NCBI GenBank assembly: GCA_964490705.1
Contig: CAZBCG010000014.1
Location: 1-64,000, forward strand
Reading direction: 5' to 3'
From: Fodinibius sp964490705
Lineage (GTDB): Bacteria; Bacteroidota; Rhodothermia; Balneolales; Balneolaceae
Length of the DNA stretch: 64,000 nt
Below the pieces are notes generated by a model. The model was given only the letters and a program-made list of their open reading frames with translations, made no database searches and had not been told where the DNA came from. The position numbers and the translations under genes are program-made. Shown here in pieces: positions 15,939 through 25,349 of this stretch; the stretch's first letter is position 1, and each line of letters starts with the position of its first letter.

Positions 15939-17108
15939 ATGAAAGATGAGTTATATCCATCTCGGATTGAGTTGGACAAGTCTTCGTATGAGAAAAATAT
16001 TTCTTTTTTGCAGGATTACGTTGGCCGGGATGTAGTGTTTAGTTCGGTGATCAAGGGCAATGCATACGGGCACGGTATTAGGGATTTTGTGCCGATGGCC
16101 GAGGAATGTGGCGTGCGCCACTTTTCGGTGTTTAGCTCCGACGAAGCACGTCAGGCATGCCGAGCACGAACGAAGGACAGTCACGTCATGATTATGGGAA
16201 TGATCAGCAATGAAGCGCTCGGCTGGGCTATAGAAAGTGATGTCTCCTTTTATGTATTTGAGATCGATCGGCTACGGATGGCAGCCAAAGAAGCCCAGCG
16301 ATTGGGAAAGCCGGCACGCATTCATCTTCATTTAGAAACCGGCATGAATCGGCTGGGGCTTGATCGCAACGAGTTTGATGAAGCTGTGCAGGTGATCAAG
16401 AAAAACAGTAACCACCTGCAGGTTGATGGAATTTGTACCCACTATGCGGGGGCAGAAAGTGTGGGAAATTATGTGCGCATCCAGGAGCAGATCGAAAACT
16501 TTGAGGAATACTACTCGTGGTTTGAGGATCAGGGAATTGCGGCCAGATACAAACATACCGCGTGCTCAGCTTCGGCCTTAAATTATCCCGAGACGATTAT
16601 GGATATGGTTCGCATTGGAATATCGCAGTATGGGTTTTGGCCCAACCGCGAAACGTATATGAACTTTGTGAAGAAGCACCCGGATGTGAATGCCAAGCAT
16701 AAAGATCCCCTTGAACGGATATTGACGTGGAAAAGTAAGATCATGAGCACAAAAAAGGTGGCAGCCGGTGAGTTTGTAGGCTACGGCAATACCTATTTGA
16801 CGAGCAGAGATCAAGAAATTGCCTCGGTGCCGATCGGCTATTCCCATGGCTTTGGTCGTAACTTAACGAATGTGGGGATTGTACTGGTAAACGGAGAACG
16901 GGCTCCCGTGGCCGGATTGGTCAATATGAATCTGTTAACTATTGATATCACCGACATTCCGGATGTATCCAAAGGAGATGAGGTGGTAATTATTGGGAAA
17001 CAGGGTGATCAGGAGATGACTGTTGCCTCGTTTAGTGAGATGAGAAACTTTATGAATTACGAGGTACTGGTACAAATTCCGGCTTCACTTCCGCGCACAA
17101 TTGTGTAA
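15939..17108 (+). CDS. Alanine racemase family protein (first of two)
   Basis: A fold-type III PLP racemase of 389 residues. Lys39 in VIKGNAYGHG is the Schiff-base lysine and Tyr282 in EFVGYGNTY is the opposing catalytic base. HLHLETGMNRLG and CTHYAGAES are standard alanine racemase blocks. It would interconvert L- and D-alanine. A second alr-type gene occurs at 36591-37655. This one has KGNAYGHG instead of the canonical KADAYGHG and is coupled to an M20 hydrolase, so it may be a catabolic or broad-specificity enzyme while the other serves cell-wall synthesis; that division is inference. Confidence 0.85.
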   Translation: MKDELYPSRIELDKSSYEKNISFLQDYVGRDVVFSSVIKGNAYGHGIRDFVPMAEECGVRHFSVFSSDEARQACRARTKDSHVMIMGMISNEALGWAIESDVSFYVFEIDRLRMAAKEAQRLGKPARIHLHLETGMNRLGLDRNEFDEAVQVIKKNSNHLQVDGICTHYAGAESVGNYVRIQEQIENFEEYYSWFEDQGIAARYKHTACSASALNYPETIMDMVRIGISQYGFWPNRETYMNFVKKHPDVNAKHKDPLERILTWKSKIMSTKKVAAGEFVGYGNTYLTSRDQEIASVPIGYSHGFGRNLTNVGIVLVNGERAPVAGLVNMNLLTIDITDIPDVSKGDEVVIIGKQGDQEMTVASFSEMRNFMNYEVLVQIPASLPRTIV

Positions 17109-17213
17109 GTACTTCTTAGTTTTTTTATGCTGAGAGGCTTTTGCAAAACCATCTTATTCTCCTCCGAATGCTCGGGATCAGAATCTCACAGGTAGTTATT
17201 AGCGTTTAACTTA

Positions 17214-17324
17214 AGATCCTGAAGGGTACTGAGACAAGGCTTGCTTCGCCAAAATACCAACTGGCTACGTAGGCTGAACTCAGCATATGATTTAGGATGA
17301 CATGCCGGCTTTTATAAAGCCATT
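17214..17324. repeat. Degenerate dispersed repeat and hairpin between convergent genes
   Basis: Read on the minus strand it begins ATGTCATCCT and ends near TTCAGGATCT, like the repeat at 32045-32143 but eroded. A small hairpin (GGCTTT/AAAGCC, 17313-17324) next to it could terminate one or both flanking genes. Confidence 0.4.
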
Positions 17325-17329
17325 GCTGA

Positions 17330-18754
17330 TTAAATTTGGCGGGTCAAAATTTGTCCCGTAAGCCACAGTTCCCGTTGCAGATATTGCACCGTGTAATAAT
17401 AATTGTGGCGCTGTAGCAGGTAGTGATAAAACGGATAATATTGGTTCTTGAGCTTGGGTTGATCAAACCGGTAACTGTATTCGGGATCTTCGCGATTATA
17501 AGAATAATACCAGTTTAGTTCCTTAAGACGATCTTGGGTGTACCACGGGGGGCCGAAGAGGATATAAATCATCCCAAGATCTGTTTTCCAGCCCTCCTTA
17601 AAATTGGAAAATTGTTTGTTTGCTTCCTCAACCCGCTGGTAATACATCTGAATAACATCACGGGCTTTGGCGGCATTGCCGATGTTTTTCAGCCAGAAGC
17701 GATCCATCTCTTTTTTCAGTGAATCCTTATTAGAGATAGCCATCAGTTCTTCGTGATCGTTTTCGCCCATCAGGTACACCAGCGGACGTGCCAGTTCGCG
17801 AGTGGAAACGACAGCCGGGTAATTTTTACTTTTCACCCCAAAAGCGCGAGCTTTGTAAACTTGTTCCTGTTCGCCTTTCCGGGCCGTTACTTCAAACCGA
17901 TAGTTCCCCCGTTCTTGATTGGCGAATTTGTATTCAATAAATACGCTGCTGTAGTCAGTGAGGATACGCTGGTTTGATTGCAGTTCTGTCTGTTTATCAT
18001 AATCAATGCCCTTGTACTCTATTGAAGAAGGGCTAAAGTTGGAGTAGTGCATGGGACGCGTGTAGCTGGTATCCGACTTAAATCGAAGTAAGGTAGAGTT
18101 CACATGCATTTGCTGGTTAGACTGGGGGCTAATAACCTGAAGCACAAACCGCAGGGAGTCAACTCTTCCTTTTACATCATACGTATTAATAGTATTCCAC
18201 TGTTCGTCGCCAATTTGTTTGCCATACATCTGGATGGAGGATAGGCTGTAGGCTCCTCTGTCTGTTTCAGGAATGAACGCCTCGGTGGTTTGTGCCAGGT
18301 TTTTATTGGAATTCAGATCTTCTACATTGATCACAATTTTATAGTTGCTGGGAGTAACCTGGAGGTTATATTCCAGCTCGAGTGCTTCGCGGGTAGATGT
18401 AATACCTTCATCTATGCTGCTTACCGTGCGCTCCAAACGTTTATTGGCAATAACATTTTCTGCGCTGTCTGTGTCTATAATTTGGAAATCAACTGCTATA
18501 CGGGCAGACAGAGAATCGCCATTTTGCTTATAAATGAGACTTCCTTTTACGATTTCTGCAGTGAGTGTCAGTGAAGGGCCTTGTTGTTCATCAACATAGC
18601 CAAAAGCGTTGATTCGGAATTCAGGATGTCCTGCTTTAAAATTGTATCCTGTCCCATGCTCAACATTCGCTGTTCTTGTGGACCCGCATGAAAGAACTGT
18701 GGCTGCAATTACGATGAATGATAAAAAATACAATTGAGATCTGAAGTTAATCAT
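17330..18754 (-). CDS. GWxTD domain-containing lipoprotein
   Basis: A 474-residue lipoprotein with lipobox VLSCGS (Cys about residue 23). The C-terminal third holds the defining motif EGWKTDLGMIYILFGPPW, preceded by a helical DRFWLKNIGN block. GWxTD proteins occur mainly in Bacteroidota, Balneolota and related phyla and have no established function. The N-terminal region looks like beta-sandwich repeats. It converges on the alanine racemase gene and is transcribed away from the SusC/SusD pair, with a 422-base gap between them. Recognition is by motif and length. Confidence 0.87.
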   Translation of the reverse strand: MINFRSQLYFLSFIVIAATVLSCGSTRTANVEHGTGYNFKAGHPEFRINAFGYVDEQQGPSLTLTAEIVKGSLIYKQNGDSLSARIAVDFQIIDTDSAENVIANKRLERTVSSIDEGITSTREALELEYNLQVTPSNYKIVINVEDLNSNKNLAQTTEAFIPETDRGAYSLSSIQMYGKQIGDEQWNTINTYDVKGRVDSLRFVLQVISPQSNQQMHVNSTLLRFKSDTSYTRPMHYSNFSPSSIEYKGIDYDKQTELQSNQRILTDYSSVFIEYKFANQERGNYRFEVTARKGEQEQVYKARAFGVKSKNYPAVVSTRELARPLVYLMGENDHEELMAISNKDSLKKEMDRFWLKNIGNAAKARDVIQMYYQRVEEANKQFSNFKEGWKTDLGMIYILFGPPWYTQDRLKELNWYYSYNREDPEYSYRFDQPKLKNQYYPFYHYLLQRHNYYYTVQYLQRELWLTGQILTRQI

Positions 18755-19176
18755 AATTGCTACCTGCTTGCGAACGCTTGATTACAAGTTATATAAAAAT
18801 GTTATCATAGTTTAATTTATAAAGCCGTTCAGGAATAACAAATACTTTTTAATTAACTATTGATTAACACCCAAAAAATTATTAGGGTTCCAAGGTGTCG
18901 TTGTAAAATTCTTTTTAAAAATTGGAACCTTAGTTCAGTATTTATATGTTAGCTTTCTCTAAATAATGGTTTACAAATCAAATTCTAGTTGGCTTGAGTA
19001 TTATTATTGTTGCTCTTTTCACTAATTTCCTAAGAAATTAAGATGAATGTTGCTCTCAATGGCTACACATCTTAACAACCATCTCTAAATATATTGTTGC
19101 TCTTTTACGATAGCCCAAAGGGCATGTCGGGGCAATGATTATTTGGGGTTAATCTTTAATCTAAATCTATCTAATT
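18755..19176. promoter_or_regulatory. Long regulatory region between GWxTD and SusC genes
   Basis: No gene is seen in these 422 bases. Two structures stand out: an inverted repeat TTAGGGTTCCAA (18882-18893) and TTGGAACCTTAG (18922-18933) with one mismatch, and three direct copies of a TTGTTGCTCT-like word (19006-19019, 19047-19056, 19093-19106) spaced about 41-46 bases. Both are upstream of SusC and may control it. The exact promoter was not identified. Confidence 0.45.
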
Positions 19177-22100
19177 ATGAAATTGAAGGTACTATCTATA
19201 TTAGTATGTGCTTTCGGTTTTCTGTTCGCGACTTCAGCGACGGCCCAAGAAGTTACCGTTTCCGGTACTGTTGTGTCTGCTGAAGATGGTGAACCACTAC
19301 CGGGAGTTACAGTTATGTTACAAGGTACTAACCAGGGAACTGCTACGGGTCCTGATGGAACGTATGAACTTACGGCTCCGTCTGATGGCACGTTAGTATT
19401 TTCCTTTGTTGGTTATGTGCGACAAGAAATCCCAATTGAAGGTCGATCAACGATCGATGCTCAGCTTGAAACCGATGTTGCTGAACTAGGCGACGTTGTT
19501 GTTACAGGTTATGGGGAATTTTCATCCCGAAATTTCACCGGTTCAGTTTCTCAGGTAAGTGCTGAAGATTTTGAAGGCATTCCAGTTACTTCAATTGACC
19601 AGGCGCTTGAAGGAAATGTTGTTGGTGCAAATATTTCTGCAGCTACCGGTACACCGGGTGCTGTCCAGCAGGTGCGTATTCGTGGACTCAGCTCCATTAA
19701 TGCCGGGGTTAGTCCATTATATGTAATTGACGGTGTTCCTGTTGTAAGTGGTAATAATGCTACTTCTGGGGCTACCAGTTCGTTAGGCGTTATGTCTAAC
19801 ATTAATCCTTCAGACATTAAGTCTATTTCTGTACTGAAGGATGCTGCTTCTACCGCTCCATACGGTGCACGAGGCTCAAACGGTGTAATTGTTATCGAAA
19901 CAAAAGACGGTACTGCCGGTGACGTTACGTACTCTGTTGATGTCAAACGAGGCTGGAGTGAACGCGCCGTTGACGGACCGGGTGCTATGAACGCCCAGCA
20001 GTATAATGACTGGGCTGTTGACGCTTACAGAAATGCTGGTATTAATGTACCTGATGATCAGTTCTGGTCGCAAGAAGGTACCGGTACCGACTGGGGAGAG
20101 GTTGTTACCAGTAATGATGCTGTAACTCAGCAGTACAACCTTTCTGCGCAGGGTGGTAACCAGCAAACTCAGTTTTATGTTTCAGGTGGCTTCTTTGACC
20201 AGACAGGTGTTTATATTGGTTCCGAACTGGATCGATATTCCGGCAAGTTTAATCTTACGCACCAGTTTGACGAAAGCGTAACATTTACCAATAACTTTAC
20301 TGGTTCTTTTGTTGAACAGGATGGAATATTAGAAGGAGCCGGTTATTTCGGAAGCCCGGTATTGGCGGAATATTTTATTCCTCCGACTATCCGAGCATTT
20401 AATGATGAGGGAGAACCTAATATTGATAACTTCGGTACCAATATCTTTAATCCGGTTTACACGCAGAATAATGATATTGACCGTAAACGTAATTACCGAG
20501 TTACCAACAACTCCACCCTGGACATCCAGCTCATGGAGAACTTGTCATTCACTTCAAACTTCTCTCTTGACTATATCCTGACAGAAGAGAAGTACTTTGA
20601 CAACATCGAATACGGTGATGGCGCTGATGTAGGAGGACTTGTGAATGATATCATCAATCGAAACGTCAACTATGTATGGCGCAACAACTTGAACTATGTA
20701 TTTCAGCCATCAGAGGGGAGCGTTTTTGATCTGCGGTTGATTTCAGAAACACAGAAAAACTACTCCTATTATATGGATGCTTGGGCTGAAGGTGTTGCTT
20801 ATGAAGGCCTTTACAACCTGAATACCACCGCATCTCCAGCAGGCACAGCAGGTTCAACAACTGATTGGTCAGTACAATCTTTTACGGGATTGGTTAATTA
20901 CAGCTACAATGACAAGATCATTGCTGACGGTAGCATACGATATGAAGGTAACTCCCGCTTTTCTGAAGCTGAGCGTTGGGGAACATTCTGGTCCTTAGGG
21001 GTTGGCTATATTCTTTCTGAAGAAGATTTTCTTCAGGATATGGAATTTATCAACTTCTTAAAGTTCAGAGCTTCCTATGGCGTTACCGGTAATGCCAATA
21101 TTGGTCTGAATAATTACCAGACCCTTGTTGGTTTTGGAGCCTATAACGGAGAGCCTAATATTCAGTTGTCACAGCTAGGTAATCAAGATCTAACTTGGGA
21201 GAAGGCGAACTCTATTGACCTATCTATTGAGTTTGAAGTCCTTGATGCAGTAAGTGGTTCTGTAACTGCTTTCCGCAAAGACAGTCGTGATCTCTTGTTT
21301 AACGTTCCACTGTCTCGTACGACCGGTCATACTTCTCAGATCATTAATGGTGGTGAACTTTACAACCAAGGTCTTGAGATTGAGCTCAGTGCGAATGTCA
21401 TCAATACCAGTAATATTAGCTGGAACCTGGGCGGAAATCTTACCTTGCTTGAAAACGAGGTTACCGAACTACCGGTTGACTTAAACGGCGATCCTATTGA
21501 GTTAACTACCGGAACCCGTTATCAAGGTGTTGAAGGATATCCGGTTAATGCTTGGTACATGAGAGAATGGGCCGGAGTTGATCCTGAAAATGGTGATCCA
21601 CTGTGGTACATGGACGACGGCAACGGCGGTCGTACAACCACCAATGATTACAATGCTGCCGATAGATATTATCAAGGAGGCAATGCCCAGCCAGACGAAT
21701 TCGGTGCTATAAATACACGAGTTAATGTGTATGGGTTCTATGCCAGTGCAAACCTAAGCTTTGCCTTCGGTCATAAAATTTATGATAACTGGGCATACTA
21801 CATGCGATCTGATGGTTTTGTGGCCGGTGCTTTTGGTCAGTATGAGACAGCACTTGATTACTGGACTCCGGAAAATACCGATGCCCAAAACCCAAGACCG
21901 ATTGCCGGCGGAAATAGCAATGCTAACGAGACGTCATCTCGTTTCTTGTACGACGGTGATCATATCCGCTTAAAGTCGCTTAATGTTGGGTACAATATTC
22001 CTTCAGAAATATTGAGTAATGTTGGGCTTAAGTCGGCAAGTGTTTACCTCACGGGTCGAAACTTATGGACACACATCTTTAGTGATGAACTTAAGTTTGA

Positions 22101-22185
22101 TCCGGAGCAAAAGGCAAGTGGATTTACTAGTCTAAGTGCTCAGCCGATGAAAACTTATACTGTTGGAATTAAAGCTAATTTTTAA
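19177..22185 (+). CDS. SusC/RagA family TonB-linked outer-membrane protein
   Basis: A 1002-residue outer-membrane transporter. Signal peptide (cleavage near SATAQ), a carboxypeptidase-regulatory-like domain at about 25-100 (VSGTVVSAEDGEPLPGVTV), the SusC signature GDVVVTGYG, a plug domain (VRIRGLSSINAG, YVIDGVPV) and a long beta-barrel ending in Phe (VGIKANF). It imports a ligand captured by its SusD partner, which begins 11 bases downstream. No glycosidase or sensor adjoins the pair, so the ligand could be a peptide, glycan or other nutrient. Confidence 0.95.
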   Translation: MKLKVLSILVCAFGFLFATSATAQEVTVSGTVVSAEDGEPLPGVTVMLQGTNQGTATGPDGTYELTAPSDGTLVFSFVGYVRQEIPIEGRSTIDAQLETDVAELGDVVVTGYGEFSSRNFTGSVSQVSAEDFEGIPVTSIDQALEGNVVGANISAATGTPGAVQQVRIRGLSSINAGVSPLYVIDGVPVVSGNNATSGATSSLGVMSNINPSDIKSISVLKDAASTAPYGARGSNGVIVIETKDGTAGDVTYSVDVKRGWSERAVDGPGAMNAQQYNDWAVDAYRNAGINVPDDQFWSQEGTGTDWGEVVTSNDAVTQQYNLSAQGGNQQTQFYVSGGFFDQTGVYIGSELDRYSGKFNLTHQFDESVTFTNNFTGSFVEQDGILEGAGYFGSPVLAEYFIPPTIRAFNDEGEPNIDNFGTNIFNPVYTQNNDIDRKRNYRVTNNSTLDIQLMENLSFTSNFSLDYILTEEKYFDNIEYGDGADVGGLVNDIINRNVNYVWRNNLNYVFQPSEGSVFDLRLISETQKNYSYYMDAWAEGVAYEGLYNLNTTASPAGTAGSTTDWSVQSFTGLVNYSYNDKIIADGSIRYEGNSRFSEAERWGTFWSLGVGYILSEEDFLQDMEFINFLKFRASYGVTGNANIGLNNYQTLVGFGAYNGEPNIQLSQLGNQDLTWEKANSIDLSIEFEVLDAVSGSVTAFRKDSRDLLFNVPLSRTTGHTSQIINGGELYNQGLEIELSANVINTSNISWNLGGNLTLLENEVTELPVDLNGDPIELTTGTRYQGVEGYPVNAWYMREWAGVDPENGDPLWYMDDGNGGRTTTNDYNAADRYYQGGNAQPDEFGAINTRVNVYGFYASANLSFAFGHKIYDNWAYYMRSDGFVAGAFGQYETALDYWTPENTDAQNPRPIAGGNSNANETSSRFLYDGDHIRLKSLNVGYNIPSEILSNVGLKSASVYLTGRNLWTHIFSDELKFDPEQKASGFTSLSAQPMKTYTVGIKANF

Positions 22186-22196
22186 ACGTATTAACG

Positions 22197-23621
22197 ATGA
22201 AGAATACTATATCTAAATATTTTGTAGTACTGCTTTTGATAGCAGGGGTTAGCAGTGGGTGCGATAATTTCTTATCGCCCTCTGTTGACCAGAACAAACC
22301 TACAGCGACGGTTATAAAATCTGTTGATGACCTTCAAGCTGTAGTTGATGGCGGGTATGATTACCTCAATGATGTTGATTTATACGGCCGGGACTTTTAT
22401 GTATCTGCCGAGGCAATGTCAGATAACGCCTGGTCAAATGCTAACTCAGGGCGTTTTGTGGATCAGGATGGATTTAACTTCACTGTTAACAGTGGTTATG
22501 CAGCAGGAGTCTGGTCTCACTTTTATGAGGTAATCGGTACTTCTAATTTGGCAATTAATGCTGACATAGAAGGTGATGGTGTTGACGATATCAAAGGTGA
22601 AGCATACGCGCTTCGGGCGTTTTCTCACATGAACCTGTTGTTGGCCTTTGGCCAGCAGTATGTGAATGGGAATGTCCCTACACCGGGTGGTGTTCCTTAC
22701 GTCACAACCTATGGAGATTCAGACAATTTTGCCCCTTCACGCGATGCAATTTCCGACGTTTGGTCTGATATTGGATCTGACCTGGAGACGGCAGAAAGTA
22801 TGCTGGACCCTGCTTCCAGTGAGGCAACCAAGCTTGATTACTGGGCTGTCCGGGCGCTTCAAACGCGTTATTATCTCTATACAGAGCAGTATGATCAGGT
22901 AATTACCGTTGCAGAAGACATCATTAATAATGCCGGTTACTCAGTTACTTCTTCTGGTGATCTGGTAAGTACTTGGGCTTCCGGTTCAGGTCCCAACTCA
23001 CTGTTTGAGATCGCGTTTGTAGATTCAGATGCCTTGGGCATTGATAACATTGCACGTATCTATCGCCCTACAAACTATGGTGATGTAAATGCAAGTGAAG
23101 ATCTGTATAATGCGCATGCTTCTGACGATGTGCGTACTGATCTTTATGGTGTGCCTGGTGATACGGTAGAAACTCTGCTTGGTCCCCGAGAACTGACGGG
23201 CTATAGGATGCTCGGCAAATACACCGATGAGACAGGGGAAGATAATGTTCGCGTAATTCGTTACGCCGAGGTTATCCTGAACTATGCCGAGGCCATTGCC
23301 GCAGGCGGTTCTGGTGCCCAGGAAACGGCATTCCAGGCGCTTAGTCGATTAACCGACGAGCGTTATACTGGAACTACGCCTCCATATACTGCTCCTGTTT
23401 CTGTACAGGATGTTTGGGCAGAGCGTCGCCTTGAGCTGGCTATGGAAGGTCATCGCCTGTATGATCTGATCAGAACAGGTCGGGATATTCCCGCGGGAAC
23501 TACCGTAAGTCCGCAACGTACTTCTACAGTACCCTACGGTGATACCCGAACGGCACTGCCAATTCCTGATGCAGAGATCCGAGCTAACTCAAATGTTGAG
23601 CAGAATGCAGGGTATCAATAA
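22197..23621 (+). CDS. RagB/SusD family nutrient-uptake lipoprotein
   Basis: A 474-residue surface lipoprotein with lipobox VSSGCDNFL. The N-terminal region has the SusD pattern (DLQAVVDGGYDYL), a helical TPR-like core (KGEAYALRAFSHMNLLLAFG), and the C-terminal blocks VIRYAEVILNYAEAIA and ERRLELAMEGHRLYDLIR, followed by the family ending ALPIPDAEIRAN. It captures the substrate and passes it to the SusC pore. Co-transcribed with the SusC gene and closed by a strong terminator. Confidence 0.95.
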   Translation: MKNTISKYFVVLLLIAGVSSGCDNFLSPSVDQNKPTATVIKSVDDLQAVVDGGYDYLNDVDLYGRDFYVSAEAMSDNAWSNANSGRFVDQDGFNFTVNSGYAAGVWSHFYEVIGTSNLAINADIEGDGVDDIKGEAYALRAFSHMNLLLAFGQQYVNGNVPTPGGVPYVTTYGDSDNFAPSRDAISDVWSDIGSDLETAESMLDPASSEATKLDYWAVRALQTRYYLYTEQYDQVITVAEDIINNAGYSVTSSGDLVSTWASGSGPNSLFEIAFVDSDALGIDNIARIYRPTNYGDVNASEDLYNAHASDDVRTDLYGVPGDTVETLLGPRELTGYRMLGKYTDETGEDNVRVIRYAEVILNYAEAIAAGGSGAQETAFQALSRLTDERYTGTTPPYTAPVSVQDVWAERRLELAMEGHRLYDLIRTGRDIPAGTTVSPQRTSTVPYGDTRTALPIPDAEIRANSNVEQNAGYQ

Positions 23622-23652
23622 AAAGTAATCCTCGTTCTGTAATACGATTTCA

Positions 23653-23687
23653 AAAGCCGCTTCCATTTCGGGAGCGGCTTTTTTATT
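23653..23687 (+). terminator. Intrinsic terminator of the SusC/SusD operon
   Basis: AAAGCCGCTTCC against GGGAGCGGCTT, a stem of about 11 bases, followed by a T-rich run. Confidence 0.9.
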
Positions 23688-23840
23688 TGTAAAAAGATCA
23701 TTAAGTGGTGTTTATATGCAGCTTCCAATAACGATTAAAGGTATTATTTTATACATTTAACGCCCTGCTTAATGGTGTTATTTGAAACAGTTAAGCAAGA
23801 TGGAGCAAAATGATTTTCAACTTTTAGGAATATTACATTA

Positions 23841-25274
23841 ATGAGCATAAGCGAACGGCGAACAAAAATTGTTTGTACTCTCGGTCCCAGCAGCAATACC
23901 GAACAAAAGATTGATGAACTGGTCCGCAATGGGATGAATATTGCCCGCATTAATTTTTCGCACGGTACATATGATCAGCATAAAAAAGTGATCGAAAATT
24001 TGCGCAAAATTGCCGATCGGTATTCGGTAAGCCTGCCCATTTTGGCAGACCTGCAAGGCCCCAAAATCCGGATTGGCAAAATGAAGGATGGGGGACAGGA
24101 AGTTGAAAAAGGTGATTATGTAACCATAACCACCGAAGACATTGAAGGAACTTCCAAAACTGTGCCCGTCGATTATGACGGATTGATAGAAGATGCCATC
24201 GAGGGTAATAAAGTACTTATTGATGACGGACTGCTCGAGCTTAAAGTAATTAAAAAGAAAACCGACAGTCTGGTGGCTCAGGTGGTGGTCGGGGGGATGC
24301 TCAAATCCCGAAAAGGTCTGAATTTACCCGATGTCGATATTTCGATGGCGTCACTTACCGAAAAAGATATCGCGGACTTGGAATTTGCCACAGCACAGGG
24401 CGTTGATTATGTGGCAATGTCGTTTGTCCGCTCTGCTGATGATATTCAGGATGTAATTTCGCGGGTTCGGGCTGAGGGATCCAATGCAGGAATTATTGCC
24501 AAGATTGAAAAACCCGAAGCAGTAGAAGTTATTGGTGATATTATTGAAGAATCCACCGGTATTATGGTGGCGCGGGGTGATCTGGGTATTGAGATTGCCA
24601 GCGAAAAAGTGCCCCTGGTGCAGAAAAATATTATTGATCGTTGTCGGCAGGCGGGCAAGCCGGTGATAACGGCAACACAGATGCTCGATTCGATGATTCA
24701 CAATCCCCGGGCTACGCGTGCAGAGAGCTCGGATGTAGCCAATGCCGTGCTTGACGGTACCGATGCCGTGATGCTGTCCGGTGAGACTGCAGCAGGCGAT
24801 TATCCCGTAGAGTCAATAAAAACGATGGATAAAATATGTCGTTCGGTAGAAAATAATGCACCCCATATTTATAACAGCCTCAGCTATCGCAAGCCCGAGT
24901 GGAAAGAAAAGCAGGTGATTGAATCGCTGGCGTACTCTTGCGTAGTACTGGCTGAAAATGTGGAAGCTAAAGTGATAAGTACGATTACACACTCGGGCAG
25001 TACGGCTCGACGGATTGCCAAATTCCGCCCCCGTGTTCCGATTGTAGCGTTTACCGAAAGTGATGAAGTGCGCCGCCAACTTGGGTTGGTGTGGGGGGTT
25101 CGCCCGGTAAAGATGGATGAAATTTTTGATACCGACAAAAGTGTAAAAGTGATGGAACGGTATCTCAACGAACACGGATTAGTGAATAAGGGAGAGCGGG
25201 CGATTATTGCTACCGGCATGCCCATTGCTAAGAAAGGTCGAACGAACATGATAAAAGTGAGCACTATAGAATGA
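23841..25274 (+). CDS. pyk: Pyruvate kinase
   Basis: The final glycolytic enzyme, making pyruvate and ATP from phosphoenolpyruvate and ADP. The start RRTKIVCTLGPSS, the INFSHG loop, DLQGPKIRIG, and the active-site signature IIAKIEKPEAVEV are all present, as are MVARGDLGIEI and ITATQMLDSM. The C-terminal domain (about 350-477) is complete, giving the normal 477-residue length. It appears to be a single-gene unit between the SusD terminator and a TPR lipoprotein gene 75 bases downstream. Confidence 0.97.
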   Translation: MSISERRTKIVCTLGPSSNTEQKIDELVRNGMNIARINFSHGTYDQHKKVIENLRKIADRYSVSLPILADLQGPKIRIGKMKDGGQEVEKGDYVTITTEDIEGTSKTVPVDYDGLIEDAIEGNKVLIDDGLLELKVIKKKTDSLVAQVVVGGMLKSRKGLNLPDVDISMASLTEKDIADLEFATAQGVDYVAMSFVRSADDIQDVISRVRAEGSNAGIIAKIEKPEAVEVIGDIIEESTGIMVARGDLGIEIASEKVPLVQKNIIDRCRQAGKPVITATQMLDSMIHNPRATRAESSDVANAVLDGTDAVMLSGETAAGDYPVESIKTMDKICRSVENNAPHIYNSLSYRKPEWKEKQVIESLAYSCVVLAENVEAKVISTITHSGSTARRIAKFRPRVPIVAFTESDEVRRQLGLVWGVRPVKMDEIFDTDKSVKVMERYLNEHGLVNKGERAIIATGMPIAKKGRTNMIKVSTIE

Positions 25275-25349
25275 ATCACATAATTGTGGATCCCAGCACT
25301 CTGAGGTAGTATTTAGATGTAGATCCCAAACAATTGTTGTATTCTCGCA

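Noticed and set aside
19006..19106. Spaced repeats as a CRISPR array
   Set aside because: Only three short, imperfect copies of a 10-14 base word and no cas genes.
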